A stretch of DNA of 64,000 nt from Streptomyces durmitorensis. Lineage in GTDB: Bacteria > Actinomycetota > Actinomycetes > Streptomycetales > Streptomycetaceae. Location: positions 6,820,001-6,884,000 of the forward strand of contig NZ_CP097289.1 in assembly GCF_023498005.1 (NCBI RefSeq). The letters run 5' to 3'. This document shows, piece after piece, positions 8,361 through 17,054 of the stretch. Position 1 is the first letter of the stretch. Every line of letters starts with the position of its first letter. The position numbers and the translations under genes were made by a program. The notes beneath the pieces were generated by a model. That model was not told the origin of the DNA and made no database searches. It was given only the letters and a program-made list of their open reading frames with translations.

Positions 8361-10157
8361 CTACCCGCGGTAAATCGCCTCGATCTCGTCCGCGTAATCC
8401 TTCGCCACCACATTCCGCTTCAGCTTCAGCGACGGCGTCAGGTGCCCCGACTCCTCCGTGAACTGCGAGGAGAGGACACGGAACTTCCGCACCGACTCCG
8501 CCTTGGAGACCGCCGCGTTGCCGTCGTCCACCGCGCTCTGGATCTCCGCGAGAAGGTCCACGTCGTCCCGCAACGACGCCGCGGTGGAACCGGCAGGCTT
8601 CCCGTGGTCCGAGGCCCAACGGCCAAGAAACTCGTCGTCCACCGTGACGAGCGCGCCCACGAAGGGGCGGCCGTCGCCCACGACCATGCACTCCGCGACG
8701 AGAGCGTGCGCGCGGATACGGTCCTCGATCACCGCGGGGGCGACGTTCTTGCCGCCCGCCGTCACGATGATCTCCTTCTTGCGGCCGGTGATCCGGAGGT
8801 AGCCGTCCTCGTCGAGCGTGCCGATGTCGCCCGTGTGGAACCAGCCGTCGGCCAGAGCCTCTTCGGTCGCGCCCTCGTTGTTCCAGTACTCCGTGAACAG
8901 GTGCTCGCCGTGCAGCAGCACCTCGCCGTCGTCAGCGATCCGGACGACCGAGCCGGGCAGCGGCTGGCCGACCGTGCCGATCTTCTGGCGGTCCCAGGGG
9001 TTGAAGGCGGTGGCCGCACACGACTCGGTGAGTCCGTAGCCCTCCAGGACAGTGAAGCCGATGCCGCGGAAGAAGTGGCCGAGGCGCTCGCCGAGCGGCG
9101 CGCCGCCCGAGATCGCGAACTCGCCGCGACCGCCGAGGACGGCCCGCAGCTTGCTGTAGACCAGCTTGTCGAACGTCTTGTACTTGATCTTCAGGCCGAG
9201 CGAGGGGCCGCTCGGGGTGTCGAGCGCGCGGCTGTACGCGATCGCCGTGTCCGCGGCCTTGTCGAAGATCTTGCCCTTGCCGTCGGCCTGCGCCTTGGCG
9301 CGCGCCGAGTTGTAGACCTTCTCGAAGACGCGCGGGACGCCCAGGATCATGGTCGGCCGGAACGACGCCAGCTCGTCCGTGAGGTTCTTGACGTCCGGCG
9401 CGTGGCCCAGCTTGATCGGCGCCATCAGCGCGGCGACCTCGACCAGGCGCCCGAAGACGTGCGCGACGGGAAGGAAGAGAAGGACGGAGCACTCACCGGT
9501 ACGGAACAGCGGCTTCAGGCGCTCCACCACGTTGCCGCACTCCGCGAAGAAGCTGCGGTGCGTGAGGACACAGCCCTTGGGGCGGCCCGTGGTGCCCGAG
9601 GTGTAGACGATGGTGGCCGGGTCGTCGGCGCCCGCGACCGCGCCGCGCTCGTCGACGGTCTCCTCGGAGACGTCGGCGCCCGCGCGGTTCAGCTCGGCGA
9701 CGCCGCCGCGGTCGATCTGCCAGACGTTGACCAGGTCGGGAAGGCGGTCGCGCACGGCGTCGACGGCGGCGCTGTGCGCGTCGAGCTCCACGATGATGGC
9801 CACGGCGCCGGAGTCGCCGAGGATCCACTGGATCTGCTCGGCCGAGCTCGTCTCGTACACCGGCACGGTGACCGCGCCCGCGCTCCAGATCGCGAAGTCG
9901 AGGAGTGTCCACTCGTAGCGGGTGCGGGACATCAGGGCGACGCGGTCGCCGGGGCGCACTCCGGAGGCGATGAGCCCCTTCGCGGCGGCGCGCACCTCGA
10001 CGAGGAATGTCTTGGCGTTGACGTCCTGCCAGGTGCCGTTCACCTTGCGGCCGATGACGGCGACATCCGGGTGCTGCGCGGCATTTCTGCGGACGATGTC
10101 GGTCAGGTTGCCGTCCGCAGGGACCTCGTACAGGGCCGGAAGGCTGAACTCGCGCAA
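8361..10157 (-). CDS. Long-chain fatty-acyl-CoA synthetase (FadD15-like)
   Basis: 598 residues from TTG at 10157, chosen because TAGGAG lies 8 nt upstream and the product then begins REFSLPALYEVP, as I recall for Streptomyces orthologues; a longer frame to 10220 is open. The AMP-binding signature TIVYTSGTTGRPKG is at about residues 182-195, followed by GYGLTE and the A8 hinge GYLRITGRKKEI. It activates fatty acids to acyl-CoA via acyl-adenylate. It resembles mycobacterial FadD15, which also neighbours pimB'. It converges with pimB and diverges from the metallophosphoesterase gene. Confidence 0.93.
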   Translation of the reverse strand: MREFSLPALYEVPADGNLTDIVRRNAAQHPDVAVIGRKVNGTWQDVNAKTFLVEVRAAAKGLIASGVRPGDRVALMSRTRYEWTLLDFAIWSAGAVTVPVYETSSAEQIQWILGDSGAVAIIVELDAHSAAVDAVRDRLPDLVNVWQIDRGGVAELNRAGADVSEETVDERGAVAGADDPATIVYTSGTTGRPKGCVLTHRSFFAECGNVVERLKPLFRTGECSVLLFLPVAHVFGRLVEVAALMAPIKLGHAPDVKNLTDELASFRPTMILGVPRVFEKVYNSARAKAQADGKGKIFDKAADTAIAYSRALDTPSGPSLGLKIKYKTFDKLVYSKLRAVLGGRGEFAISGGAPLGERLGHFFRGIGFTVLEGYGLTESCAATAFNPWDRQKIGTVGQPLPGSVVRIADDGEVLLHGEHLFTEYWNNEGATEEALADGWFHTGDIGTLDEDGYLRITGRKKEIIVTAGGKNVAPAVIEDRIRAHALVAECMVVGDGRPFVGALVTVDDEFLGRWASDHGKPAGSTAASLRDDVDLLAEIQSAVDDGNAAVSKAESVRKFRVLSSQFTEESGHLTPSLKLKRNVVAKDYADEIEAIYRG

Positions 10158-10476
10158 GACTGCTGCTCCTACATAGGGCGCCGGCGCCACGACGTTGTGC
10201 GATGCGACGGTGCGGTCCAAGATCGGGCAGGTGCTCCGGGGGAAATGGGGGGAAAGACAGCTGGAGCACTACTGGACTGCCCGGACGTTACCCATGGGTA
10301 TGGCTTGTTCGGTAGGGGGTCCGGGCCAGATGTTCGGTGCGTCACACGACGTTGTGGTCTGAACCGCACAGTACGCCACGCCATTCCCGACTCGGAAGTA
10401 ACCGCAGGTCCGCCCCCTTCTCCGTGCTTCTCGGGGCCTCTACCCACGTTTGCCCGCTCGTTCTAGGGTGATCGGC
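10158..10476. other. Divergent promoter region with a 12-bp palindrome
   Basis: This 319-bp region separates the acyl-CoA ligase and metallophosphoesterase genes. It holds TACCCATGGGTA, a perfect 12-bp palindrome at 10289-10300, about 130 bp upstream of the ligase start, and a TAGGGT -10 (10464-10469) for the phosphoesterase. I see no gene in it. Confidence 0.5.
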
Positions 10477-11247
10477 ATGCCAGGTTTCCGGGTCAATGTG
10501 GTCAGTGACGTGCACGGCAATACAAAGGATCTCGCCCGCGCGGGCGAGGGAGCCGACGCGCTCGTCTGTCTCGGCGACCTGGTGCTCTTCCTCGACTACG
10601 CCGACCACACGCGCGGCATCTTCCCCGACCTCTTCGGCGAGGAGAACACCGACCGCCTCGTCGAGCTGCGCACCGCCCGCCGATTCGACGAGGCCAGGGA
10701 CTTCGGCGCCCGGCTGTGGGCGGGGGTGGACCGCGGCACCGCCATCGAGAAAGCGGTGCGCAAGCAGTACGCAGAGATGTTCGCCGCCTTCCCCACGCCG
10801 ACGTACGCCACGTACGGCAATGTCGACATACCGACCCTCTGGCCCGAGTACGCGGGCCCCGGCACCACCGTCCTGGACGGCGGTCGTGCCGAGATCGGCG
10901 GCCGGGTCTTCGGCTTCGTCGGCGGCGGCCTGCGCACGCCCATGCGGACGCCCTACGAGATCAGCGACGAGGAGTACGCGGCCAAGATCGAGGCCGTCGG
11001 CGAGGTCGACGTGCTCTGCACGCACATCCCGCCGGACGTCCCCGAGCTCGTGTACGACACCGTCGCGCGCCGCTTCGAGCGAGGCAGCCGGGCGCTGCTC
11101 GCAGCCATTCACAAGACCCGCCCGAGGTACGCACTTTTCGGCCACGTCCATCAACCGCTGACGCGGCGGATGAGGATCGGGGCGACCGAGTGTGTGAACG
11201 TGGGGCACTTCGCGAGCTCGGGCAGGCCGTGGGCCCTGGAGTGGTGA
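10477..11247 (+). CDS. Calcineurin-like metallophosphoesterase
   Basis: 256 residues from ATG 10477. TAGGGT (10464-10469) ends 7 nt before it, so the mRNA is probably leaderless; a GTG at 10450 is upstream of the promoter. The metallophosphoesterase blocks are all present in order: SDVHGN (N-terminus), GDLV (about 30), GNVD (about 110), THIPPD (about 178) and FGHVHQP (about 218). These ligate a dinuclear metal centre. Family members hydrolyse phosphomonoesters or phosphodiesters; no substrate can be deduced. It is cytoplasmic, with no signal peptide. It is followed 90 bp later by the SRPBCC gene. Confidence 0.93.
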   Translation: MPGFRVNVVSDVHGNTKDLARAGEGADALVCLGDLVLFLDYADHTRGIFPDLFGEENTDRLVELRTARRFDEARDFGARLWAGVDRGTAIEKAVRKQYAEMFAAFPTPTYATYGNVDIPTLWPEYAGPGTTVLDGGRAEIGGRVFGFVGGGLRTPMRTPYEISDEEYAAKIEAVGEVDVLCTHIPPDVPELVYDTVARRFERGSRALLAAIHKTRPRYALFGHVHQPLTRRMRIGATECVNVGHFASSGRPWALEW

Positions 11248-11337
11248 GGGAGGGCCACTTCGTGCGCGGTAGCCTTCACGCGTCACACACGTAGACACCA
11301 CCCCCCGTACCGGACCGCATCTGGAGGAGCCACAGCG

Positions 11338-11781
11338 ATGGCGGAACACACCAGCTCGAGCATCACGATCGAGGCGGCACCGGCCGAGGTGATGGGAGTG
11401 ATCGCCGACTTCGCGCGCTACCCGGACTGGACGGGTGAGGTGAAGGAGGCCGAGGTCCTCGACACCGACGACCAGGGCCGCGCCAAGCAGGTCCGCCTCG
11501 TCATGGACGCGGGCGCGATCAAGGACGACCAGACGCTCGGCTACACGTGGACCGGCGAGAACGAGGTCAGCTGGACCCTCGTCAAGTCGCAGATGCTGCG
11601 CTCGCTCGACGGGTCGTACCTGCTGAAGCCGTCGGGGACCGGCACGGAGGTCACGTACAAGCTGATCGTCGACGTCAAGATCCCCATGCTCGGGATGATC
11701 AAGCGCAAGGCGGAGAAGGTCATCATCGACCGGGCGCTGGCGGGCCTGAAGAAGCGAGTGGAGTCGGGTCCTCAGGACTGA
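11338..11781 (+). CDS. SRPBCC (START-like, polyketide-cyclase/dehydrase type) protein
   Basis: 147 residues with a strong GGAGGAG 12 nt before ATG. The START/Bet v1 pattern is visible: ITIEAAPAEVMGVIADFARYPDWTGEVKEAEVL at the N-terminus and a long C-terminal helix with RKAEKVIIDRALAGLKKRVE. This fold makes a hydrophobic pocket for lipids or polyketides. The mycobacterial equivalent in this neighbourhood is Rv2185c (TB16.3), also next to an ArsA-like gene. No biosynthetic cluster is present, so the usual label 'cyclase' should not be taken literally; lipid binding is the safer inference. Confidence 0.9.
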   Translation: MAEHTSSSITIEAAPAEVMGVIADFARYPDWTGEVKEAEVLDTDDQGRAKQVRLVMDAGAIKDDQTLGYTWTGENEVSWTLVKSQMLRSLDGSYLLKPSGTGTEVTYKLIVDVKIPMLGMIKRKAEKVIIDRALAGLKKRVESGPQD

Positions 11782-11859
11782 CCACTGCGGAGTAACGGGT
11801 GGGTGGGCGGGAAAGATCGCCGCGAAGCGGCGGCCCGAACTCACGTACCGTTCACCCTT

Positions 11860-13005
11860 ATGCGCACCCTCCTCGTCACCGGCCCCGGCGGCTCAGGCCG
11901 AACCACAGTCGCCGCGGCCACCGCGCTGTCCGCAGCCCGCGAGGGCAACCGCAGAGTTCTCCTGATCTCCGCCGACCGAGGCATCGGTGAGGTACTCGAC
12001 GGTGAAGAGCAAGGCCTCACCGTCCAGCGCCTGACCCCCGGCGACGAGTTCCGTGACGACCTCCTGGCCCTGCAACAGCGCGCCGGATCCGCGCTCGACC
12101 TGCTCGGTGCCGGACGCCTCGAAGGCGAGGAGCTCACCCCGCTGCCCGGCAGCGACGAGCTGGCCCTGCTGCGCGCCCTGCGCGACGCGGGGCAGGGCGC
12201 GTACGACACCGTGGTCGTGGACCTGCCTCCGGCGCCCCGCGCCCTCGCGGTCCTCGCCCTCCCCGAGCAGCTGCGCCGCTACCTCCGCAGGCTGCTTCCG
12301 GCCGAGCGGCAGGCGGCCCGCGCCCTGCGGCCCATGCTCGGCCGTATCGCGGGCGTCCCGATGCCCGCGGCCTGGCTGTACGAGACCGCGGCCCGCTGGG
12401 ACATCGAACTCGCCGCCGCGCAGGCCGTGATCGAGGACCCGGGCACGACGGTCCGCCTGGTCGCCGAGCCGGGACCCGCGAGCGCCGACGCCGTGCGCGC
12501 CGCCGCCACCGGCCTCGCCCTCCAGGGCCTGCGCACCGACGCCCTGGCCGCCAACCGCGTCCTGCCCGACGACACCGCCGACACCTGGCTCTCCGGGCTC
12601 GTCGCCCAGCAGCGCAAGACACTGGCCGAGTGGGAGGAGACGTACGGCGAGAGCCTCGGTCCGCTCCCGCACCTGGGGCGCGATCCGCGCGGCGCCGACG
12701 ACCTGGCCGCCCTCGGGGTGCCCGCCCCCGCCGCGGCGCCCGAGCCCGTGAAGTGGCCCGTCCTCGACGCCCTCGCCGACGACGGCGTACTGGTCTGGCA
12801 CATCCCGCTCCCCGGAGTCGTACGCGAGGAGCTCGGCCTGATCCGGCGCGGCGACGAACTGGTCGTCACCGCGGGACCCTTCCGGCGCATCGTCACCCTG
12901 CCCTCCGCCCTGCGCCGCTGCACCGTCGCGGGCGCCGGACTGCGCGACGGCGAGCTGCGCGTGCGGTTCACGCCCGACCCGGATCTGTGGCCGCAGACAC
13001 GGTGA
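11860..13005 (+). CDS. ArsA/Get3-like P-loop protein with altered Walker A
   Basis: 381 residues from ATG 11860 (TACCGT ends 8 nt upstream; no SD). The N-terminus VTGPGGSGRTTVAAATAL aligns with the deviant Walker A of ArsA/Get3 (KGGVGKTT), but the signature lysine is proline-replaced and the P-loop lysine is arginine. A switch-like VVVDLPPAPRAL is at about residue 115. The C-terminal HIPLPGVVREELGLIRRGDELVV matches the ArsA HSP20-like/C-terminal region seen in actinobacteria. Mycobacterial Rv2184c occupies the same place. Nucleotide hydrolysis is doubtful; it may be a structural or regulatory relative. Adjacent to SRPBCC and DUF5304 genes. Confidence 0.85.
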   Translation: MRTLLVTGPGGSGRTTVAAATALSAAREGNRRVLLISADRGIGEVLDGEEQGLTVQRLTPGDEFRDDLLALQQRAGSALDLLGAGRLEGEELTPLPGSDELALLRALRDAGQGAYDTVVVDLPPAPRALAVLALPEQLRRYLRRLLPAERQAARALRPMLGRIAGVPMPAAWLYETAARWDIELAAAQAVIEDPGTTVRLVAEPGPASADAVRAAATGLALQGLRTDALAANRVLPDDTADTWLSGLVAQQRKTLAEWEETYGESLGPLPHLGRDPRGADDLAALGVPAPAAAPEPVKWPVLDALADDGVLVWHIPLPGVVREELGLIRRGDELVVTAGPFRRIVTLPSALRRCTVAGAGLRDGELRVRFTPDPDLWPQTR

Positions 13006-13076
13006 ACGGGCAACCGCCGTTCGGGTAACGTCGAGAGTACGAATCCATAGCCGCCCTCCGCAGGAGTCTGTCCGTC

Positions 13077-13547
13077 ATGAGCGATGCCACCGAGCGCGAA
13101 GTGCCCGAACCCGAAGCGGCCGACACCGACGCCGACGCGTGGGAGAAGGCGTGCGCCGAGGACCTCGCGGCGGAGAAGGCCCGGCGCCGTGCCCAGTACG
13201 GAACGCCGCCCGGATCGGCAGCCGAGGAGCTGCGCAAGCTCGTCGACGCCGTGTCGGAGAAGCTGACCGGACTCCAGGGTCCGCTGCTCGGCGCGGTCGC
13301 GCAGGGCGCCGTCGAGCAGACCGTGAAGCAGGTCGTCCAGCAGGCGAAGGCCGCCGTCGAGCCGGTCATCGAGCGCAATCCCGACGTCTTCGACCACCTC
13401 GCCGCCGCGGGCGGTGAACTGCTCGCCGCCTACCGCTCCGCGGTCGAGGGCCAGGAGGGCCGCTGGACCCGCGGGAGCGACGCGGCGAAGGGCCCGGACC
13501 CGCGCGACGAGGGGCCCGGTCCCGCGGAACACATCGACCTGGACTGA
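13077..13547 (+). CDS. DUF5304-type acidic protein
   Basis: 156 residues with AGGAG upstream of ATG. The N-terminus is very acidic (EREVPEPEAADTDADAW), the middle has an amphipathic helix EELRKLVDAVSEKLTGLQGPLLGAVAQGAVEQTVKQVVQQAKAAVEPVIE, and the tail is acidic and disordered. There is no signal peptide or membrane span. It resembles the Streptomyces DUF5304 family, usually found upstream of glkA. Function is unknown; helix-rich content and position between the ArsA-like protein and glucokinase are all that can be said. Confidence 0.85.
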   Translation: MSDATEREVPEPEAADTDADAWEKACAEDLAAEKARRRAQYGTPPGSAAEELRKLVDAVSEKLTGLQGPLLGAVAQGAVEQTVKQVVQQAKAAVEPVIERNPDVFDHLAAAGGELLAAYRSAVEGQEGRWTRGSDAAKGPDPRDEGPGPAEHIDLD

Positions 13548-13601
13548 CTACCCCTCGGGTACGGTTGCCCGTAGCGGGGCTCGACCGAAACTGAGGGACA
13601 C

Positions 13602-14543
13602 ATGGGACTCACCATCGGCGTCGATATCGGCGGCACAAAGATCGCGGCCGGAGTGGTCGACGAAGAGGGCACCATTCTCGACACCCACAAGGTGCCCACG
13701 CCGCCGACCGCCGAAGGCATCGTGGACGCGATCTGTGCCGCCGTGTCCGGGGCCGGCAAGGGGAACGACGTGGAGGCCGTCGGCATCGGCGCCGCCGGTT
13801 ACGTCGACGACAAGCGCGCCACCGTTCTCTTCGCACCGAACATCGACTGGCGCCACGAGCCGCTCAAGGACAAGGTCGAGCAGCGGGTCGGACTGCCGGT
13901 CGTCGTCGAGAACGACGCGAACGCCGCGGCCTGGGGCGAGTACCGCTTCGGCGCGGGCCAGGGCCACGAGGACGTCATCGTCATCACGCTGGGCACGGGC
14001 CTGGGCGGCGGCGTCATCATCGGCAACAAACTGCGGCGCGGGCGCTTCGGCGTGGCCGCCGAATTCGGGCACATCCGGGTCGTCCCGGACGGGCTCCTTT
14101 GCGGCTGCGGCAGCCAGGGCTGCTGGGAGCAGTACGCGTCGGGGCGCGCCCTCGTCCGGTACGGACAGCAGCGGGCCAACGCGACGCCGGAGGCCGCGGA
14201 GATTCTCCTCGGGCTCGGCGACGGCACGGTGGAAGGCATCCAGGGCAAGCACATCAGCGAGGCGGCGCGCCAGGGCGACCCGGTCGCCGTGGACTCCTAC
14301 CGCGAGCTGGCCCGCTGGGCCGGAGCGGGCCTCGCCGACCTGGCCTCGCTCTTCGACCCCTCCGCGTTCATCGTGGGCGGCGGGCTCTCCGACGAGGGCG
14401 AGCTGGTGCTCGACCCGATCCGGAAGTCCTTCCGGCGGTGGCTCATCGGTGGGCAGTGGCGTCCGCATGCGCAGGTGCTTGCAGCGCAGCTGGGCAACAA
14501 GGCGGGGCTCGTGGGTGCGGCTGACCTTGCTCGGCAGGGCTAG
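13602..14543 (+). CDS. glkA: ROK-family glucokinase
   Basis: 313 residues, ATG with GAGGGA 6 nt upstream. DIGGTKIAAGV near the N-terminus binds phosphate, ENDANAAAWGE at about residue 105 carries the catalytic Asp, LGTGLGGG follows, and CGCGSQGCWE at about 167-176 is the ROK zinc-binding motif. It phosphorylates glucose with ATP in the cytoplasm. In S. coelicolor GlkA is also required for carbon catabolite repression, and the gene order here (DUF5304-glkA) is the same. Length is near the usual 317. A G+C-rich hairpin 22 bp downstream probably ends the transcript. Confidence 0.96.
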   Translation: MGLTIGVDIGGTKIAAGVVDEEGTILDTHKVPTPPTAEGIVDAICAAVSGAGKGNDVEAVGIGAAGYVDDKRATVLFAPNIDWRHEPLKDKVEQRVGLPVVVENDANAAAWGEYRFGAGQGHEDVIVITLGTGLGGGVIIGNKLRRGRFGVAAEFGHIRVVPDGLLCGCGSQGCWEQYASGRALVRYGQQRANATPEAAEILLGLGDGTVEGIQGKHISEAARQGDPVAVDSYRELARWAGAGLADLASLFDPSAFIVGGGLSDEGELVLDPIRKSFRRWLIGGQWRPHAQVLAAQLGNKAGLVGAADLARQG

Positions 14544-14565
14544 TCGCTCCTCGGCGGTTCTTGTC

Positions 14566-14601
14566 GGCGCCCGTCGTCCCCCTGCGGGGACGGCGGGCGC
14601 C
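14566..14601 (+). terminator. Hairpin terminator downstream of glkA
   Basis: A 16-bp stem, 14566-14581 with 14586-14601, one G.U pair and a 4-nt loop, 22 bp after the glkA stop. Confidence 0.6.
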
Positions 14602-14642
14602 GTGCTTTGCCGGTGCCCGACGGCTTCGGGCGTTGTGCCCAC

Positions 14643-14683
14643 CCTTCCCCAAGCTCTCGGCTTCGCTCGAGCAGGGGAGGCCC
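14643..14683. repeat. Streptomyces-type intergenic repeat (ccaagctctcggcttcgctc family)
   Basis: The stretch contains ccccaagctctcggcttcgc followed by tcgagcaggggaggcccc. I recognise this as a sequence that recurs between genes across Streptomyces genomes. It can fold through CCTTCCCC/GGGGAGG and GCTC/GAGC. It lies between glkA and the EEP-family gene. Confidence 0.6.
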
Positions 14684-14742
14684 CAATCGCCCTGCGGAAC
14701 GCCTGCCCACAACGGGGTAGGTCACCGACTATCTTGATCCCC

Positions 14743-15498
14743 ATGGTGACGCTCCCCAACTCCCGGACCGAAGACGACGGTTCAGCCGTGGTCCGGGTGC
14801 TCAGTTACAACATCCGGTCCATGCGGGACGACACCGACGCGCTGGCCCGGGTCATCGCCGCGTGCGCGCCCGACCTCGTACTCGTCCAGGAAGCGCCCCG
14901 CTTCTTCCGGTGGCGCAAGAAGCTGGCGCGGCTCGCCCGCGCCGCCGATCTGGTGATGCTCTCGGGCGGCGCCACCGCCTCGGGGCCCGCGCTGCTCTGC
15001 TCGCTGCGGGCCACCGTCGAGCGCACCGAGGACGTGCTGCTTCCGCTGACGCCCGGCCTGCACCGGCGCGGCTTCGCGACCGCCGTCGTGCGGTTCGGCG
15101 GCGCCCGGCTCGGCGTCCTGAGCTGCCATCTGAGCCTGCAGACCGACGAGCGGTACGCACAGGGCGGGATGCTGCTCGACCGGCTCGCCGGGATGGGCGT
15201 GGAGCACGCCGTCGCGGGCGGTGACCTCAATGACCGGCCCAAGGGGCGTACGTTCCGCAGGCTCGCGACGGAGCTGCGGGACTGCTGGGCGACCGCGCCC
15301 TGGGGCGGCGAGAACACCTCGACGCCGGGGGACCCGCACCAGCGCATCGACGCGATCTTCGCGACGGCCGGGGTCGAAGTCATCGGCTGCGGTGTGCCGT
15401 TGGAGCTCGACGGGGTGAGCGAGGCGGATCTGCGGGCGGCCACCGACCATCTGCCGGTGCTCGCCGCCCTCAGGATCCCCGCGGCCGAGAGGCCCTAG
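14743..15498 (+). CDS. Endonuclease/exonuclease/phosphatase (EEP) family protein
   Basis: 251 residues from ATG 14743; TATCTT at 14730-14735 ends 7 nt before the ATG, suggesting a leaderless mRNA. EEP motifs appear in order: LSYNIRSMRDD (N-terminus), LVLVQEAP (metal-binding Glu, about residue 48), SCHLSLQTDER (about 128), GGDLNDRPKG (about 164), QRIDAIF (about 204) and ATDHLPVLAAL near the end. No signal peptide is seen, so the protein is probably cytoplasmic. Substrates of this family range from DNA to phosphoinositides; none can be chosen here. The frame is open far upstream through glkA but that part is shadow. Confidence 0.9.
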   Translation: MVTLPNSRTEDDGSAVVRVLSYNIRSMRDDTDALARVIAACAPDLVLVQEAPRFFRWRKKLARLARAADLVMLSGGATASGPALLCSLRATVERTEDVLLPLTPGLHRRGFATAVVRFGGARLGVLSCHLSLQTDERYAQGGMLLDRLAGMGVEHAVAGGDLNDRPKGRTFRRLATELRDCWATAPWGGENTSTPGDPHQRIDAIFATAGVEVIGCGVPLELDGVSEADLRAATDHLPVLAALRIPAAERP

Positions 15499-15541
15499 AC
15501 CCCTAGACCACCGCTAGACCCCTAGCCCTCTAGACCACCGC
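15493..15541. repeat. Short degenerate repeat of ctagacc between convergent genes
   Basis: Four copies of ctagacc or ctagaccacc lie at about 15495-15540, spanning the stop of the EEP gene and the stop of the convergent membrane-protein gene. It supplies stop codons in several frames. Confidence 0.5.
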
Positions 15542-16150
15542 GCCGCGGCCCGGGTCCTCGTCCTCTTCGTCGTCACCCTTCATCCGCGACACCAGCGTGC
15601 CGAAGCCGCCGAGGAAGCCGCCGATGCTGAGCGTCGTCAGCCACCACGTCATCTGCCAGCCGAGCAGCACCGCGAGCAGAAGCAGCAGCGGGCCGCCGAG
15701 CACGGCGAGCCAGGCGAACTTCGCCGTGACGTCCGCGGCGGGCAGCGGCGGCGGCTCCGGCGGGACGAAGTGGCCCTCGTCGTCCTCGCCCAGGTCGTCG
15801 TCCGATGCCTCGGGGGCGTCGTAGTCACGCGGGCCGCCGACGCCGGGGGCGAAGGAGACGGAGCCGCCCAGCGTCTTCTTGGACCCGGAGTCGTCCGGGT
15901 CGTCGGGGGCGGTGGCGTCCTTGGCCGCGGCGTCCGGAGTGCCGTTCGTCTCCGGTTCGAGCAGCGCCAGGTCCTCGATGGACTTGAACGGCTTGGCGCC
16001 CGGCGGGTCCGCCGGTTCCTGGCCGTACCCCGCGACGATCGCCTGCCAGGCCGCGTCCTCGTCAAGGGGCAGGCCCTCGGAGGGCTCCTGCCTCTTCTCG
16101 GGCTCGCGGCTCTCGTCGCCGTCGGGTTCGATTCGGTCCTGCTCAGCCAC
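15530..16150 (-). CDS. Acidic N-terminal domain membrane protein, two TM segments
   Basis: 206 residues from GTG 16150 with AGGAAGGGA about 9 nt upstream; the longer frame to 16339 lies inside the hydrolase gene. The first 135 residues are acidic, Pro/Asp/Glu-rich and probably disordered. Residues about 140-190 form two close transmembrane helices (FAWLAVLGGPLLLLLAVLLGW and WWLTTLSIGGFLGGFGTLVS), then a short acidic tail. The start overlaps the upstream hydrolase stop by 8 nt, so the two are translationally coupled. No family role is known to me. Confidence 0.85.
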   Translation of the reverse strand: MAEQDRIEPDGDESREPEKRQEPSEGLPLDEDAAWQAIVAGYGQEPADPPGAKPFKSIEDLALLEPETNGTPDAAAKDATAPDDPDDSGSKKTLGGSVSFAPGVGGPRDYDAPEASDDDLGEDDEGHFVPPEPPPLPAADVTAKFAWLAVLGGPLLLLLAVLLGWQMTWWLTTLSIGGFLGGFGTLVSRMKGDDEEDEDPGRGAVV

Positions 16151-16922
16151 CGGTGGCCGTCCCTTCCTTACCGACACTGGGGGCGAGCCGGCCGATGAAC
16201 GCGTAGCTCTCCTCGAAGATCCGGTCCGCATCGTGGTCCAACGTCGCGACGTGGTAGCTCTGTTCCAGGATGCTCTCGGTGACGTCCGTGGACGACACCC
16301 GGCTGAGGATCCTGGCCGAGTCGGCGGGCGGCACCACATGGTCCTGCGGGCTGTGCAGGAGCAGCAACGGCTGGGTCACCTGCGGCAGTTCACGGTCGAG
16401 CCGCTGGAAGAACCGGCGCATCGAGTGCGCCGCGTGCAGCGGCACCCGGTCGTAACCGATCTCCTCCGAGCCCTCGAGGGCGATGTCGCTGGCGATGCCC
16501 TTCGTCGAGGGCACCAGATGCCGGGCGAGCGGCAGCGCGTGCGCGGCCAGGCCGTGCACCTTGTTCGCCGGGTTCACCAGGACGATGCCCCGCACCTCGT
16601 CGCCGTGCCTGGCGGCGAGACGCAGCGTGAGCGCGCCGCCCATGGAGAGGCCGAGGACGAAGACCTCCGTGCACCGCTCAAGGAGCGCGCGCAGCTCCCG
16701 CTCCACCTCCGCGTACCAGTCCTGCCAGCCGGTGACCTGGAGGTCCTCCCAGCGCGTGCCGTGCCCGGGAAGCAGCGGGAGCGAGACGGTCAGGCCGCGG
16801 TCCGCGAGGTACTCGGCCCAGGGGCGCAGGGACTGCGGGGAACCGGTGAAGCCGTGACAGAGGAGGACGCCGACCTCGCCGCCCTCGTGGCGGTACGGCT
16901 CGGCTCCGGGGAGGACCGGCAC
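16143..16922 (-). CDS. Alpha/beta hydrolase (carboxylesterase/monoacylglycerol lipase-like)
   Basis: 259 residues, GTG start with AAGGAG 7 nt upstream. The fold is seen from VGVLLCHGFTGSP (oxyanion region, about residue 17-29), the nucleophile elbow GLSMGG with S93, acid D194 (SPQDHVV) and H224 (SYHVATLDHD), which complete a Ser-Asp-His triad. The closest pattern is the Est30/BAAT-type carboxylesterase and monoglyceride lipase group. It is cytoplasmic. It is divergent from a PlsC-like acyltransferase, so lipid turnover is plausible but unproven. Confidence 0.92.
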   Translation of the reverse strand: MPVLPGAEPYRHEGGEVGVLLCHGFTGSPQSLRPWAEYLADRGLTVSLPLLPGHGTRWEDLQVTGWQDWYAEVERELRALLERCTEVFVLGLSMGGALTLRLAARHGDEVRGIVLVNPANKVHGLAAHALPLARHLVPSTKGIASDIALEGSEEIGYDRVPLHAAHSMRRFFQRLDRELPQVTQPLLLLHSPQDHVVPPADSARILSRVSSTDVTESILEQSYHVATLDHDADRIFEESYAFIGRLAPSVGKEGTATGG

Positions 16923-17054
16923 TTCGGTCTCCTTCGTGAGATGTGGAGGAGTACTTCACCGTACGCGACCGGACTGACACCGACCAGGGTCGTCGGGCCC
17001 TTTGGAGCTACTGCGGGTTAAGGTCTGATCCACACTTAACAGGAGGCACACGGT

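Noticed and set aside
8442..10466. 674-residue plus-strand ORF antisense to the acyl-CoA ligase
   Set aside because: It is a GC-bias shadow: Asp/Arg/Val/Leu-rich with no family motif, and the minus strand encodes a complete ligase.
13414..14742. N-terminal extension of the EEP-family frame through glkA
   Set aside because: The extension is Ser/Arg/Pro-rich out-of-frame glkA; the true ATG at 14743 has its own -10.
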